A stretch of 64,000 bases of DNA from JAKACA01 sp052143575. GTDB lineage: Bacteria > Actinomycetota > Acidimicrobiia > Acidimicrobiales > Bog-793. The position numbers and the translations under genes are program-made. Position 1 is the first letter of the stretch. Every line of letters begins with the position of its first letter. The DNA lies in assembly GCA_052143575.1 (NCBI GenBank), contig JBKQSP010000029.1, forward strand, positions 62,001 to 126,000, given 5' to 3'. Below, piece by piece: positions 35,737-44,067 of the stretch. The notes beneath the pieces are model-generated. The model saw only the letters and a list, made by a program, of their open reading frames with translations, did no database searches and was not told the origin of the DNA.

Positions 35737-36774
35737 GTGCCCGTGCGACCACCCGACGATTTCGATCGGCTCAGCAACACCCACCCGGCCCTCCGGCACT
35801 GTTGGCATCCGGTGGCGCGCTCTGCCGAGATCGGGAATGAGCCCAGCAGGGTGGAGCTTCTCGGAGAGCCCTACGTCGTGTTCCGGACCGAGCACGAGCT
35901 CGTCGCCTTCGCCGATCGCTGCCCCCACCGCCTCGCTCCGCTCTCGCTCGGGCGCCGGGAGGCCGGAATACTGCGCTGCGCCTATCACGGGTGGTGTTTC
36001 GACGAGTCTGGCCGCTGCGTCGACATCCCCGCTCTCGGGCCCGGCGCCACGCTGCCCCCCGCCGCCCGCCTGCAGGCACCCGCCGGCGTGACCGAGCGTC
36101 TCGGCATGGTCTTCATCGCTCCTGCGGCTCCGCTCGTCGAGCTGCCCTGCATCCCGGAGGCCGACGAGGATGGCTTCGAGATGCTCGAGCTCGAGCCGAC
36201 CGAGGCCCGAGCCGGGGCCGGCCTCATGGCCGACAACTTCCTCGACTTCGCCCACTTCCCCTTCGTGCACGCCGGCACGTTCGGCACCGACGAGTCCAAG
36301 ACGCTCGATCCCTACGACGTCGAGCGAGACGGTTGGGGTTTCCGCGTCGTCTACGAGCACCCCTTCGCGAATCGTGAGGATCCTGGTGTGAAGACGGGCG
36401 TCCGCCCGCTCGTGCAGACGCGCCGGATGACCTACCGCTACCAAGCTCCTTTCTTTCTTTCCCTGCGCCTCGAGTTCCTCGAGGCGCAGGGTCACAACGT
36501 CATCGGCTTCTTCATCCAGCCCCAGAGCGAGGAGCGCTGCCGGCTCTACACGACGCTGTGGCGGGACGATCTCGGCGGCGACGCGGCCGCCAGGGCGGGC
36601 GCAATGGCTTTCGAGCAGGAAGTCCTCGCCGAGGACCTCGTCGTGCAGTCTCGCTACGACAACCTCTCGCTCCCGCTCAGCTTGCGGGCGGAGGTGCACA
36701 CGCGGGCAGATCGCAACACGATGGAGCTGCGGCGCGTGCTCTCCGAGCTGGTGACAGCGGTCGGCTCGGGCTGA
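35737..36774 (+). CDS. Rieske non-heme iron oxygenase (VanA/N- or O-demethylase-like)
   Basis: 345 residues. The Rieske [2Fe-2S] site is C-x-H...C-x2-H in DRCPHRLAPLSLG and LRCAYHGWCFDESG. The mononuclear iron site is in ADNFLDFAHFPFVHAGTFG with two His. Length and sequence fit the single-subunit alpha-3 oxygenases (vanillate O-demethylase, some N-demethylases). No reductase gene is adjacent; the small ferredoxin at 2.1 kb is a possible electron donor. The substrate is unknown. GTG start with AGGAAGGG upstream. Proximity to the purine-type genes makes N-demethylation of a methylated purine conceivable, but there is no direct support. Confidence 0.87.
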   Translation: MPVRPPDDFDRLSNTHPALRHCWHPVARSAEIGNEPSRVELLGEPYVVFRTEHELVAFADRCPHRLAPLSLGRREAGILRCAYHGWCFDESGRCVDIPALGPGATLPPAARLQAPAGVTERLGMVFIAPAAPLVELPCIPEADEDGFEMLELEPTEARAGAGLMADNFLDFAHFPFVHAGTFGTDESKTLDPYDVERDGWGFRVVYEHPFANREDPGVKTGVRPLVQTRRMTYRYQAPFFLSLRLEFLEAQGHNVIGFFIQPQSEERCRLYTTLWRDDLGGDAAARAGAMAFEQEVLAEDLVVQSRYDNLSLPLSLRAEVHTRADRNTMELRRVLSELVTAVGSG

Positions 36775-36842
36775 GTCGGGCGAGCGCCGCGGGTGGCAGC
36801 GTCTGAGCCTCGTGGTCGCCACCCCATCGATACCGTGATGCC

Positions 36843-38363
36843 GTGACGACGGTCCCGGCGAGCAGGGAGGCGACGGCGCCCTCGCGGGGACGGCGCCTCG
36901 GCATCCTCCTCATCTGCTGCATGAGCCTGTTCATCGTCGGTCTCGACAACACGATCGTGAACGTGGCGCTGCCCTCCATCTCGAAGGACCTGCACGCCTC
37001 CGTCTCCGGCCTGCAGTGGATCGTCGACGCCTACACGCTGGTGCTTGCGAGCCTCCTCATGCTGTCGGGTTCCATGGCCGACCGCTTCGGGCGTCGCAGG
37101 GTCTTCCAGCTGGGACTCGTCATGTTCACGCTCGGCTCGCTCGCCTGCAGCCTGGCACCCAACCTCGTGTCCCTCGTCGCCTTCCGGATGCTGCAAGCGG
37201 TCGGCGGCTCCATGCTCAACCCGGTGGCCATGTCCATCATCCGCAACACCTTCGAGAACCCTCGCGAGCGGGCGCAGGCCATCGGTATCTGGGGGGCCGT
37301 CGTCGGAGTCAGCATGGCGCTCGGCCCCGTGACCGGAGGTCTGCTCGTCGGGGTCGTCGGGTGGAGGTCGATCTTCTGGGTCAACATTCCGATCGGGCTC
37401 GCCGCCATCGTGCTGACCGGGCTGTTCGTCCCAGAGTCGAAGGCGGGCACCGCACGCCGGCTCGACCCCGTCGGAGAGCTCCTCGTGATCGTCACCCTCG
37501 CTGCCCTGACCTACGGGATCATCGAGGGGCCGCGGCGCGGCTGGGAGTCACCGCTCATCCTCAGCCTCTTCGTCGTGGCGGCCGCCTGCGTGCTGGCGCT
37601 CGTCTCCTACGAGCGGAGGCGTTGGCAGCCGTTGATCGACATGCGCTTTTTCAAGAGTGCGCCCTTCTCCGGTGCCACCGTCATCGCGATTGCCGCCTTC
37701 GTGGCCCTGGCGGGTTTCCTCTTCCTCAACACCTTGTACCTGCAGGACGTCCGCGGCTTGTCGGCGTTGCGTGCGGGCATCGACACCTTGCCGATGGCGG
37801 GTGTGACGGTGCTCGTTTCGCCCCTGTCGGGTCGGCTCGTCGGTCGGGTGGGGGCGCGTCCGTCGCTTCTGCTCGGCGGTATCGGCCTCGGGGTGGCCAG
37901 CTTGCTCCTCACCGACCTGTCGGCGACGACCTCGTTCACTCGGTTGTTCCTCGCCTACGTGATCTTCGGCGTGGGCTTCGGCGTCGTGAATGCCCCCATC
38001 ACCGTGGCGGCTGTCTCCGGGATGCCGGTGAGCCAGGCAGGCGTCGCCAGCGCCGTCGCCTCCACGAGCAGACAGATCGGCCAAACGCTGGGTGTCGCCA
38101 TCGTCGGGGCCACGGCGGTGGCCGGCGTGGCGGGCGGGCAGTTTGCGTCGCGGTTCCCCTCCGCCACACACATCGGCTGGTGGCTGACGACCGGCTGCGG
38201 GGCGCTCGTGCTCCTGCTCGGCATCGTCACGACGACACGATGGGCACTCGGCACGGCCGAGCAGACGGCCGCCACGGTGGCCGCAGGCGTGCCGGCTTCG
38301 TCCGCCCGAGGGGCGGGCGTGCGACGACGCGGTCCCGAGCAGGCCTTCGGAGAGCTCGACTAG
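36843..38363 (+). CDS. MFS drug:H+ antiporter, DHA2 (14-TM) family
   Basis: 506 residues with about 14 hydrophobic segments. Signature D in FIVGLDNTIVNVALPSI (TM1), motif A GSMADRFGRRRVF between TM2 and TM3, and motif C region GIWGAVVGVSMALGPVTGG. A typical EmrB/QacA-like exporter. GTG start 68 bp after the Rieske gene on the same strand, so it might be co-expressed and export a product or substrate of that oxygenase. Confidence 0.88.
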   Translation: MTTVPASREATAPSRGRRLGILLICCMSLFIVGLDNTIVNVALPSISKDLHASVSGLQWIVDAYTLVLASLLMLSGSMADRFGRRRVFQLGLVMFTLGSLACSLAPNLVSLVAFRMLQAVGGSMLNPVAMSIIRNTFENPRERAQAIGIWGAVVGVSMALGPVTGGLLVGVVGWRSIFWVNIPIGLAAIVLTGLFVPESKAGTARRLDPVGELLVIVTLAALTYGIIEGPRRGWESPLILSLFVVAAACVLALVSYERRRWQPLIDMRFFKSAPFSGATVIAIAAFVALAGFLFLNTLYLQDVRGLSALRAGIDTLPMAGVTVLVSPLSGRLVGRVGARPSLLLGGIGLGVASLLLTDLSATTSFTRLFLAYVIFGVGFGVVNAPITVAAVSGMPVSQAGVASAVASTSRQIGQTLGVAIVGATAVAGVAGGQFASRFPSATHIGWWLTTGCGALVLLLGIVTTTRWALGTAEQTAATVAAGVPASSARGAGVRRRGPEQAFGELD

Positions 38364-38371
38364 CCGTCCGA

Positions 38372-38638
38372 TCAGCCCACGAGGTCGACGGGATGCCCTT
38401 CGAAGACCTCGATGGCGTCGGCGGCGGCGTGCACCAGCTGATGCGTGAGGTCGGAGAGCGCCCGGGCGGCTGCCAGCTCCTCGCCGATCGCCGGCACGTC
38501 CGGGTCGGCCGGGTTGCGCCGTGAGCGTCCCCAGCCGGCCATCTCTCGCTCTCCGGTCCGCAGCCGGGCGTCTGCCCTCGTGTGGCTCTCGTCCTCGCTA
38601 AAGGCGATCTCCACGGTCCAGACTCGTGCTTGTGACAT
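38372..38638 (-). CDS. DUF1876 protein (Rv1738/Rv2632c family)
   Basis: 88 residues. Strong family resemblance: WTVEIAFSEDESHTRADARL, NPADPDVPAIGEELAAARAL, SDLTHQLVHAAADAIE. The Mycobacterium tuberculosis member Rv1738 belongs to the DosR hypoxia regulon and resembles ribosome hibernation factors in fold. ATG at 38638 with GGGAGG close upstream. It lies 70 bp after the universal stress gene on the same strand, so the pair is likely a dormancy/stress unit. Confidence 0.88.
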   Translation of the reverse strand: MSQARVWTVEIAFSEDESHTRADARLRTGEREMAGWGRSRRNPADPDVPAIGEELAAARALSDLTHQLVHAAADAIEVFEGHPVDLVG

Positions 38639-38708
38639 GGTTCCTCCCATCACGCCGGCCACCTCGGCGAGGCGCAGCGGCGGTTGCTCGTGCGGTACAG
38701 ATCGACGC

Positions 38709-39209
38709 TCACGGCGAGGCTCGGTCCTGACCGAAAGAAGGCGCATCGACGGGGGCCTCGAGGTGAGCGTCCGGAGTCGGCACGAGGACGAGGGGGATCT
38801 TCGAGAGATGACCGCAGCGCTGGCTGACCGAGCCGAGCATCCAGCGCCGAAGCTCGCTGTGGCCCGTCGTTCCCACCACCAAGAGGCGCGCCGTGGCGCT
38901 TCGCTCGACGAGCGTCTCTGCCGGGTTGCCGGCGACGACGTGCTGGGTGACGACGACGGAACTTGCCTTCTCCGCCGCCACGGCCTGACGGACGCGGTCG
39001 TCGAGCATCTCCTTGAGGCGTCTCAAACCCTGGCGGCCGGCACCGAAGAGCGTTGGCGGGCCCACGATGCGCCAGGGGTCAGACCAGACGAGGACGACCT
39101 CCACCTCGGCGCCGCTCGTGAGAGCTTCCCGCAGTGCCCAGCGCAGCGCCTGCACCGAGCAGGCCGAGCCGTCGACGCCGACCACGATTCGGTCCGATGT
39201 CGTCTTCAC
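38709..39209 (-). CDS. universal stress protein, ATP-binding type
   Basis: 166 residues, one UspA domain. It starts IVVGVDGSACSVQALRWAL. The nucleotide motif G-x2-G-x9-G-S is complete in GTTGHSELRRWMLGSVSQ, followed by IPLVLVP, so it should bind ATP, like the DosR-regulated mycobacterial UspA proteins. It lies 22 bp after the DHA2 transporter gene and before DUF1876. Possibly the tail of the operon that begins with the molybdenum hydroxylase. Confidence 0.92.
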   Translation of the reverse strand: MKTTSDRIVVGVDGSACSVQALRWALREALTSGAEVEVVLVWSDPWRIVGPPTLFGAGRQGLRRLKEMLDDRVRQAVAAEKASSVVVTQHVVAGNPAETLVERSATARLLVVGTTGHSELRRWMLGSVSQRCGHLSKIPLVLVPTPDAHLEAPVDAPSFGQDRASP

Positions 39210-39231
39210 GACGCCTCCTCACGGTCGTCTC

Positions 39232-40788
39232 CTATCTACGATCACCCTCCGGAGGCAGCGGCGGTAGAGGAGAAGGTCCCTGGCGGGCCGGTACAGCCAG
39301 CGTCGCCGCGGCGTCAGCTCCACCGAGGCGGGAACGACGCGACCGCTTGGGGAGGACGCGTGTCGCCGAGAGCAGGGCGGCTAGCGCCATGAAGCCGATC
39401 GAGCAGTAGAAGGCGGCGTGCAGCCCCGTGGCGAAGGTCGGACCCAGCGCCGGCGGCAGGCTCGTGGTGCCGACGAAGATGGCAAAGGCCAGCCCGCGAG
39501 GGATGGAGCGGGCGGCCACCAGGATGGCGACGGAGAACGAGAACACCATCCCGACGTTTGAGAAGGTGCGCAACATGCCCGAGGCGATCCCGAAGTCGCG
39601 CCCCGGAGCAACTTTCATGACGGCCGAGTTGTTGGCCGGCATGAAAGCGCCCGCCCCGATTCCGTTCAGCACGGCCGCCAGCGTGACGAGGGCGAGCGGC
39701 GTCGTCGGACGGAGCTGGGCGTACACGGCGAGGGCGAGGATTTGCACGCCGAGGCCCAGCGTTGCCGGCCAGGCAGCACCGAAGCGGTCCGCCAGCCTGC
39801 CGCAGATCGGTCCGATGACGCCGCCGACGAGGTAACCAGGAACGAGGAGCAGCGATGCCCTCAGCGGGGTGAGTCCCCGTACGCCCTGCAGGTACATGAG
39901 CACGAGGAACAGGACGGCGAAGTTGGCGATTCCCTGGAAGAGGGCGGCCAGCAGCGTAGGGCTCAACGTCGGGATCCTGAAGATGCGCAGGTTGATCATC
40001 GGCTCAGTTCTGCGGTGCTCGACCCAGACGAAGAGGAGGAGGAAGAAGGCGCCGGCGAGCAGCCACGAGAGCAGCGCCGCCGACGGGGCTTCTGTCGAGA
40101 GCTTCGTCATCGCCCAGAGCACCCCGAACAAGCCGGCGCCGAGCAATGCCATACCGGCGAGGTCGAAGCGCTGGCGACGGCGTGGATGGCTGTCGCGCAG
40201 GACGCGCACGGCCAGCGTCAGCGCCGCCGCCCCGGTCGGCAAGTTGATCCAGAAGACCCATCGCCACGAGGCGTACGTCACGATGAGACCGCCGAGAAGG
40301 ATGCCGAGGATGGCGCCGATGTTCCAGCCGATCGAGCTGTAACCGAAGGCGCGACCTCGTTGCTCTGCTGGGAAGGCATCGGCGAGCACCGCCCCGCTGT
40401 TGGCAGTGAGGAATGCCCCGCCGATGCCCTGCACGATCCGGAACAAGATGATCGTGGCCTCGCTCGTGGCGGCTGCGCACAGCCCCGACCCGACGATGAA
40501 GACGAGGAAGCCCAGCTCGTACATGCGCGCCCGGCCGAACATGTCGCCGAGTCGTCCGACCTGGGTCGCCAGGATCGTGACGACGAGGACGTAGGCCACG
40601 ATCACCCAGATCACGGCCGAGAGGGCTATGTGGAGTGAACGCTCCATCGCCGGCAGGGCCAACACGACGATGGTCGTGTCCACGGCAGCCATGAGCACGC
40701 CCATGACGACCACAAGCACGACCAGGTCACGGTGCCGATCGCGCTGTCTCGGAGGGCGATCGCCCGCGACGTGTCGCCGTCGCTGCAC
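39232..40788 (-). CDS. MFS transporter, DHA2 family
   Basis: 518 residues from GTG at 40788, only 4 nt after the stop of the molybdenum hydroxylase gene. About 14 hydrophobic segments. VDTTIVVLALPAMERSLH (TM1), GRLGDMFGRARMY (motif A) and the motif C region SIGWNIGAILGILLGGLI are visible. The C-terminal 40 residues are basic and probably disordered. Operon position suggests it moves the substrate or product of the hydroxylase, though family members are mainly drug exporters. An upstream extension of the frame overlaps the hydroxylase gene and is a shadow. Confidence 0.85.
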   Translation of the reverse strand: MQRRRHVAGDRPPRQRDRHRDLVVLVVVMGVLMAAVDTTIVVLALPAMERSLHIALSAVIWVIVAYVLVVTILATQVGRLGDMFGRARMYELGFLVFIVGSGLCAAATSEATIILFRIVQGIGGAFLTANSGAVLADAFPAEQRGRAFGYSSIGWNIGAILGILLGGLIVTYASWRWVFWINLPTGAAALTLAVRVLRDSHPRRRQRFDLAGMALLGAGLFGVLWAMTKLSTEAPSAALLSWLLAGAFFLLLFVWVEHRRTEPMINLRIFRIPTLSPTLLAALFQGIANFAVLFLVLMYLQGVRGLTPLRASLLLVPGYLVGGVIGPICGRLADRFGAAWPATLGLGVQILALAVYAQLRPTTPLALVTLAAVLNGIGAGAFMPANNSAVMKVAPGRDFGIASGMLRTFSNVGMVFSFSVAILVAARSIPRGLAFAIFVGTTSLPPALGPTFATGLHAAFYCSIGFMALAALLSATRVLPKRSRRSRLGGADAAATLAVPARQGPSPLPPLPPEGDRR

Positions 40789-40792
40789 CGGA

Positions 40793-43399
40793 TCACGGCT
40801 CCTCGCCGTCGCCGGCTGCGGGCAGCCGACCCCGCGGCAGCAGCGGGAGCGATCGCAGGCGCCGCCCACAGGCGGCGAAGATGGCGTTGGCGATGGCCGG
40901 TGCGACGGCGACGAGGGGCGTCTCGCCGGCACCGGCCGCTGGGACATCCGGTCGGTTGAGCAGGACAACCTCGATGGCGGGGGCGTCAGCGATGCGCGGC
41001 ACCCGATAGGACGTCAGGGACGTCTCCGTCATCGTGCCGTGCTCGATCGTCACTTCTTCGAACAACGCCCCTCCGAGGGCCATGACGGTGGCACCCTCGA
41101 TCTGGTTGATGACGGTGTCGGGGTTCACGACCGCACCGCACTCGTAGGCCGTCACGATCCTCGTGACCTGCACCGTCTCATCCTCTGTCACCTCGACCTG
41201 GGCGCAGGTGGCGATCCGCCCGCCCTTCTCCAAGCCGACGGCGATGCCGGCGCCACCCCTGCCCGGCGAGCGAGCAACCGCCGGCCACCCGAAGCGCTCC
41301 GCCGCCGCCCGAGCGACGGCGGCGAGCCGCTCGTCGTCGAGGTGAGCGAGGCGGAACTCGAGCGGATCGACGCCGGCCGCCCCTGCGAGGTCGTCGACGT
41401 GTGACTCGCGGGCAAAATGGTTGGCACTCGCCGCCAGCGCCCGGTACGAGCTCTGTGCGATGGGCGACTCTGCCGGCTGGTAGCGGAGGCGACGGTTGGG
41501 AACCCGGTAGGGCATCGCCATGCCGGCCGCGCCGGCATTGACGTCGAGGAAGTCCCACGCCGTTATGGCGCCGGCGCCGTCGAGGCCGGCGCGCACATCG
41601 ATCACAGCCATCGGCCGGGCCCGGCCCCACAGGAACTCCTCGGCGCGGCTCCAATGCACCTTGACCGGCTTGCCGGCGGCCCGGGCGAGCCGGGCGGCCT
41701 CCGTAGCGACCTCGGCGCCGTGCTTTCCACCGAAGCCGCCCCCCGTCGGCCCCACGATCACCCGCACGTCGGCCTCGTCGAGGTCAAAGGCCGCCGCAAG
41801 CTGGGAGCGCACCCCGAATGGGACCTGCGACCCGGTCCACACCGTCAGACGGTTGCCTTCCCACTCGGCAACCGCCGCCCGCGTCTCGAGCGGGGTGTGC
41901 GAGATGTACGCCGTCGTATAGCTCGATTCCAGCCGGATCGCCGCCTCGGCGAGGGCAGCTTCGACGTCGCCCGCAGCGTCCTCGATGGCGCGCTCCCAAC
42001 CTTCGCCCGCCATCGGATGCGAACGCAGGTAGTCCGTGAGGTCATCCGGGCCGGGCGGCGGTTCCAACCAGTCTGCGTCGAAGAGGGCCACGGCCCGACG
42101 CGCCGTCATCGGATCCGCCGCCACCACTCCCGCGAAGTCGCCCTCGCTCACGACGGCGGCGCCGGTCACGTGCTGGGCCGGCCCGAGGTCGAGGCGGGCG
42201 AGCGTGGCGCCACGCACAGGCGGGCGGAGGACGGCGCCGTGCAGCAGACCCGTTCGATCCATGTCAGAGACGTAGCGGCGCTCGCCCGTGACGACGTCGC
42301 GCCGGTAGGCGCCGTGCCCCGCCTGCCCGGCAAGACGCCAGGAGGTGGGCGGCGTCAGCGCTGGTTCGACGCCGACGATCTCCACCTGCCGAATGCCGGC
42401 AAGCAGCCCGCTGAGGTCGGGGCGATGTCGAGCCGGCCGACCTGCTGCGGCGCCTCCACCAGCGTCGCCGTCGTCTTCTCCTCCCGAGCCGCCCGCACGC
42501 ATGCCTGCCAGCAGCTGGCGGGCACCGGCAGCCGCCCGCCGCAGCGCCTCACCGGCGTCGGGCATCGACCGGCTCCCGAAGGTGCCCATGTCGAAGGGGC
42601 ACACGTCGGTGTCGCCGAGGACCATGCGAACATCGGCGAGGTCGACGCCCAGCTCCTCGGCCACGAGGAGGCGGAAGGCCGTCTCGTTGTCCTGCCCGAC
42701 GTCGACTTTGCCGCTGAAGGCGGTGACGAGCCCGGAGGGGGCGATGTGCAGCCAAGCCCCGCCCGTGCGCGGCCACATGCCCTCCGGTTGCACGGGGGGC
42801 GGCCACACGACGACGAGCCCGTCTCCGAGGAGGTCGAACCACTCTCGCTCGGCCGGCTCGCAGAGATCCCAGGGGCGCCGAGGCCGATCGAGCGTGGGAC
42901 GGTCCGGCGGCGCCTCCACCATGGCTGCTGGACCGGCAGAGCCGCTCATGAGAGCGGCGGCGCGCTGCACGGCGCGGATCAGCCGCGGGTAACAGCCGCA
43001 GCGACAAAGGTTCGGCTCGAGCGCCTCGATGATCCGGGCGCAGTCAGGATCGGGGTCCGCGCTCAACAGGGCGGCGGCGCGCAGGATCATGCCGGGCGTG
43101 CAATACCCGCATTGGAAGGCCACGTCCTCGGCGAGCGCCTGCTGCACGGGGTGCAGGCAGCCCTCGACGGCGAGACCCTCAATCGTGGTGATGGAGCTCC
43201 CGACGACGTCCCCGAGGCGGGTCTGGCAGGCGAGCGCCGGGACACCGTCGACGAGCACGGTGCAGGCACCGCACGCCCCCTCGCCGCAGCCCGGCTTGGC
43301 CCCCGTGAGGCCGAGGTCGCCACGGAGAAACCCGAGCAGGCTTCGGCTGGCGTTGCCATCGAGCCCGTAACGCTTCCCGTTCACGACCATGTCGCTCAT
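40793..43399 (-). CDS. molybdenum hydroxylase with fused [2Fe-2S] and Moco subunits (isoquinoline oxidoreductase/nicotinate dehydrogenase-like)
   Basis: 868 residues. N-terminal 2Fe-2S ferredoxin domain with C38-x4-C43-x2-C46 (CGEGACGACTV) and a later Cys, then the helical 2Fe-2S domain with QCGYCTPGM and NLCRCGCYPRL. From about 215 the large subunit starts with part of the molybdopterin domain (FSGKVDVGQDNETAFRLLVA) before the hammerhead domain (GERRYVSDMDRTGLLHGAVL), the order seen in the IorB type. TGGGFGGKHGAE and the catalytic Glu in AAGAGETPLVA are present. There is no FAD domain or separate FAD gene, so electrons probably go to a cytochrome or quinone. The substrate is likely an N-heterocycle; a purine fits the neighbourhood. 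Residues about 300-335 look unusual and could hide compensating frameshifts. Confidence 0.85.
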   Translation of the reverse strand: MSDMVVNGKRYGLDGNASRSLLGFLRGDLGLTGAKPGCGEGACGACTVLVDGVPALACQTRLGDVVGSSITTIEGLAVEGCLHPVQQALAEDVAFQCGYCTPGMILRAAALLSADPDPDCARIIEALEPNLCRCGCYPRLIRAVQRAAALMSGSAGPAAMVEAPPDRPTLDRPRRPWDLCEPAEREWFDLLGDGLVVVWPPPVQPEGMWPRTGGAWLHIAPSGLVTAFSGKVDVGQDNETAFRLLVAEELGVDLADVRMVLGDTDVCPFDMGTFGSRSMPDAGEALRRAAAGARQLLAGMRAGGSGGEDDGDAGGGAAAGRPARHRPDLSGLLAGIRQVEIVGVEPALTPPTSWRLAGQAGHGAYRRDVVTGERRYVSDMDRTGLLHGAVLRPPVRGATLARLDLGPAQHVTGAAVVSEGDFAGVVAADPMTARRAVALFDADWLEPPPGPDDLTDYLRSHPMAGEGWERAIEDAAGDVEAALAEAAIRLESSYTTAYISHTPLETRAAVAEWEGNRLTVWTGSQVPFGVRSQLAAAFDLDEADVRVIVGPTGGGFGGKHGAEVATEAARLARAAGKPVKVHWSRAEEFLWGRARPMAVIDVRAGLDGAGAITAWDFLDVNAGAAGMAMPYRVPNRRLRYQPAESPIAQSSYRALAASANHFARESHVDDLAGAAGVDPLEFRLAHLDDERLAAVARAAAERFGWPAVARSPGRGGAGIAVGLEKGGRIATCAQVEVTEDETVQVTRIVTAYECGAVVNPDTVINQIEGATVMALGGALFEEVTIEHGTMTETSLTSYRVPRIADAPAIEVVLLNRPDVPAAGAGETPLVAVAPAIANAIFAACGRRLRSLPLLPRGRLPAAGDGEEP

Positions 43400-43652
43400 G
43401 TCGCTGTCACCCCGGTGTCTCGGTCCGTTGCCGGCCGCAGGTCTCCGTGTTCTGCCAGACGCCCTCTCACTGCTCGTCAGTCACTCGACCGCGAGGAAAC
43501 TGCGTGGGCGACGGTGCTCGCACGCCCGCAGTATGCGCCGGCAGAAGCCACGAGGGCAGAGTCGAAAGTCATCGAGGCGGGGACGGGAATCATCCGTCTG
43601 TCTTCAGTGCCTCTGCCTCCGGGCCAGCGCCTGGCAGGCAGGTGGCCGGAGC

Positions 43653-43922
43653 CTAGAAGTAACGCTCGTCCTCGTTGCCGTAGCTTCGGAAGGCGATGAG
43701 GGTTCGCAGGCCCGTGATCCCCTCGAGGGCTGCGATCCGCTTCGTGACGACGTCGGCGAGCTCCTCGTGGTTAACGACGCGCACGACGGCCACGAAGTCC
43801 TCGTCACCAGCGACCGAATAAGCGGCCGACACGCCGGCCACGTCGGCGAGCGCCCGGCCGAGCGACGCCAGGTGGGATGGCGCTGCACTCACGAGAACGA
43901 TGGCTTCGACCACAGCTTTCAC
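43653..43922 (-). CDS. stand-alone Lrp/AsnC ligand-binding (RAM) domain protein
   Basis: 89 residues from GTG: only the AsnC_trans_reg ferredoxin-like fold, with VEAIVLVSAAPSHLASLGRA, VSAAYSVAGDEDFVAVVRV and ITGLRTLIAFRSY. The HTH domain is absent. Such single-domain proteins bind amino acids or similar ligands and oligomerise; they may modulate enzymes or full-length Lrp regulators. It is divergent from the NCS1 permease gene and next to the hydroxylase, so a sensing role for this catabolic island is plausible. Confidence 0.82.
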   Translation of the reverse strand: MKAVVEAIVLVSAAPSHLASLGRALADVAGVSAAYSVAGDEDFVAVVRVVNHEELADVVTKRIAALEGITGLRTLIAFRSYGNEDERYF

Positions 43923-43974
43923 TCTAGAGGGAGGGTGACCGAGTTACTCCAAATAGGGCACAAGGACTCTAGAG
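43922..43974. promoter_or_regulatory. two CTCTAGAG palindromes in the permease/RAM divergent promoter region
   Basis: ACTCTAGAG occurs at 43921-43929 and 43966-43974; CTCTAGAG is self-complementary and the copies are 45 bp apart. A weak DosR-like site (GGGCACAAGGACTC, 43956-43969) overlaps the second copy. The region separates the divergent RAM-domain and NCS1 permease genes. Regulator unknown. Confidence 0.4.
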
Positions 43975-44067
43975 AACCTGCAGGGGCAGCGACCATGTTT
44001 ATATGCTGAGGACGATCCGCGATGAAGGAACCCTCCGGGTTCTCGTCCGGCACAAGGGAGGTCCGGA

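Noticed and set aside
38720..38736. TCGGTCCTGACCGA palindrome near the end of the uspA gene
   Set aside because: It lies inside coding sequence and does not match the other motif copies.
41417..43699. A 760-codon open frame antisense to the molybdenum hydroxylase
   Set aside because: No protein-like pattern; the minus-strand gene has complete Fe-S and Moco motifs.
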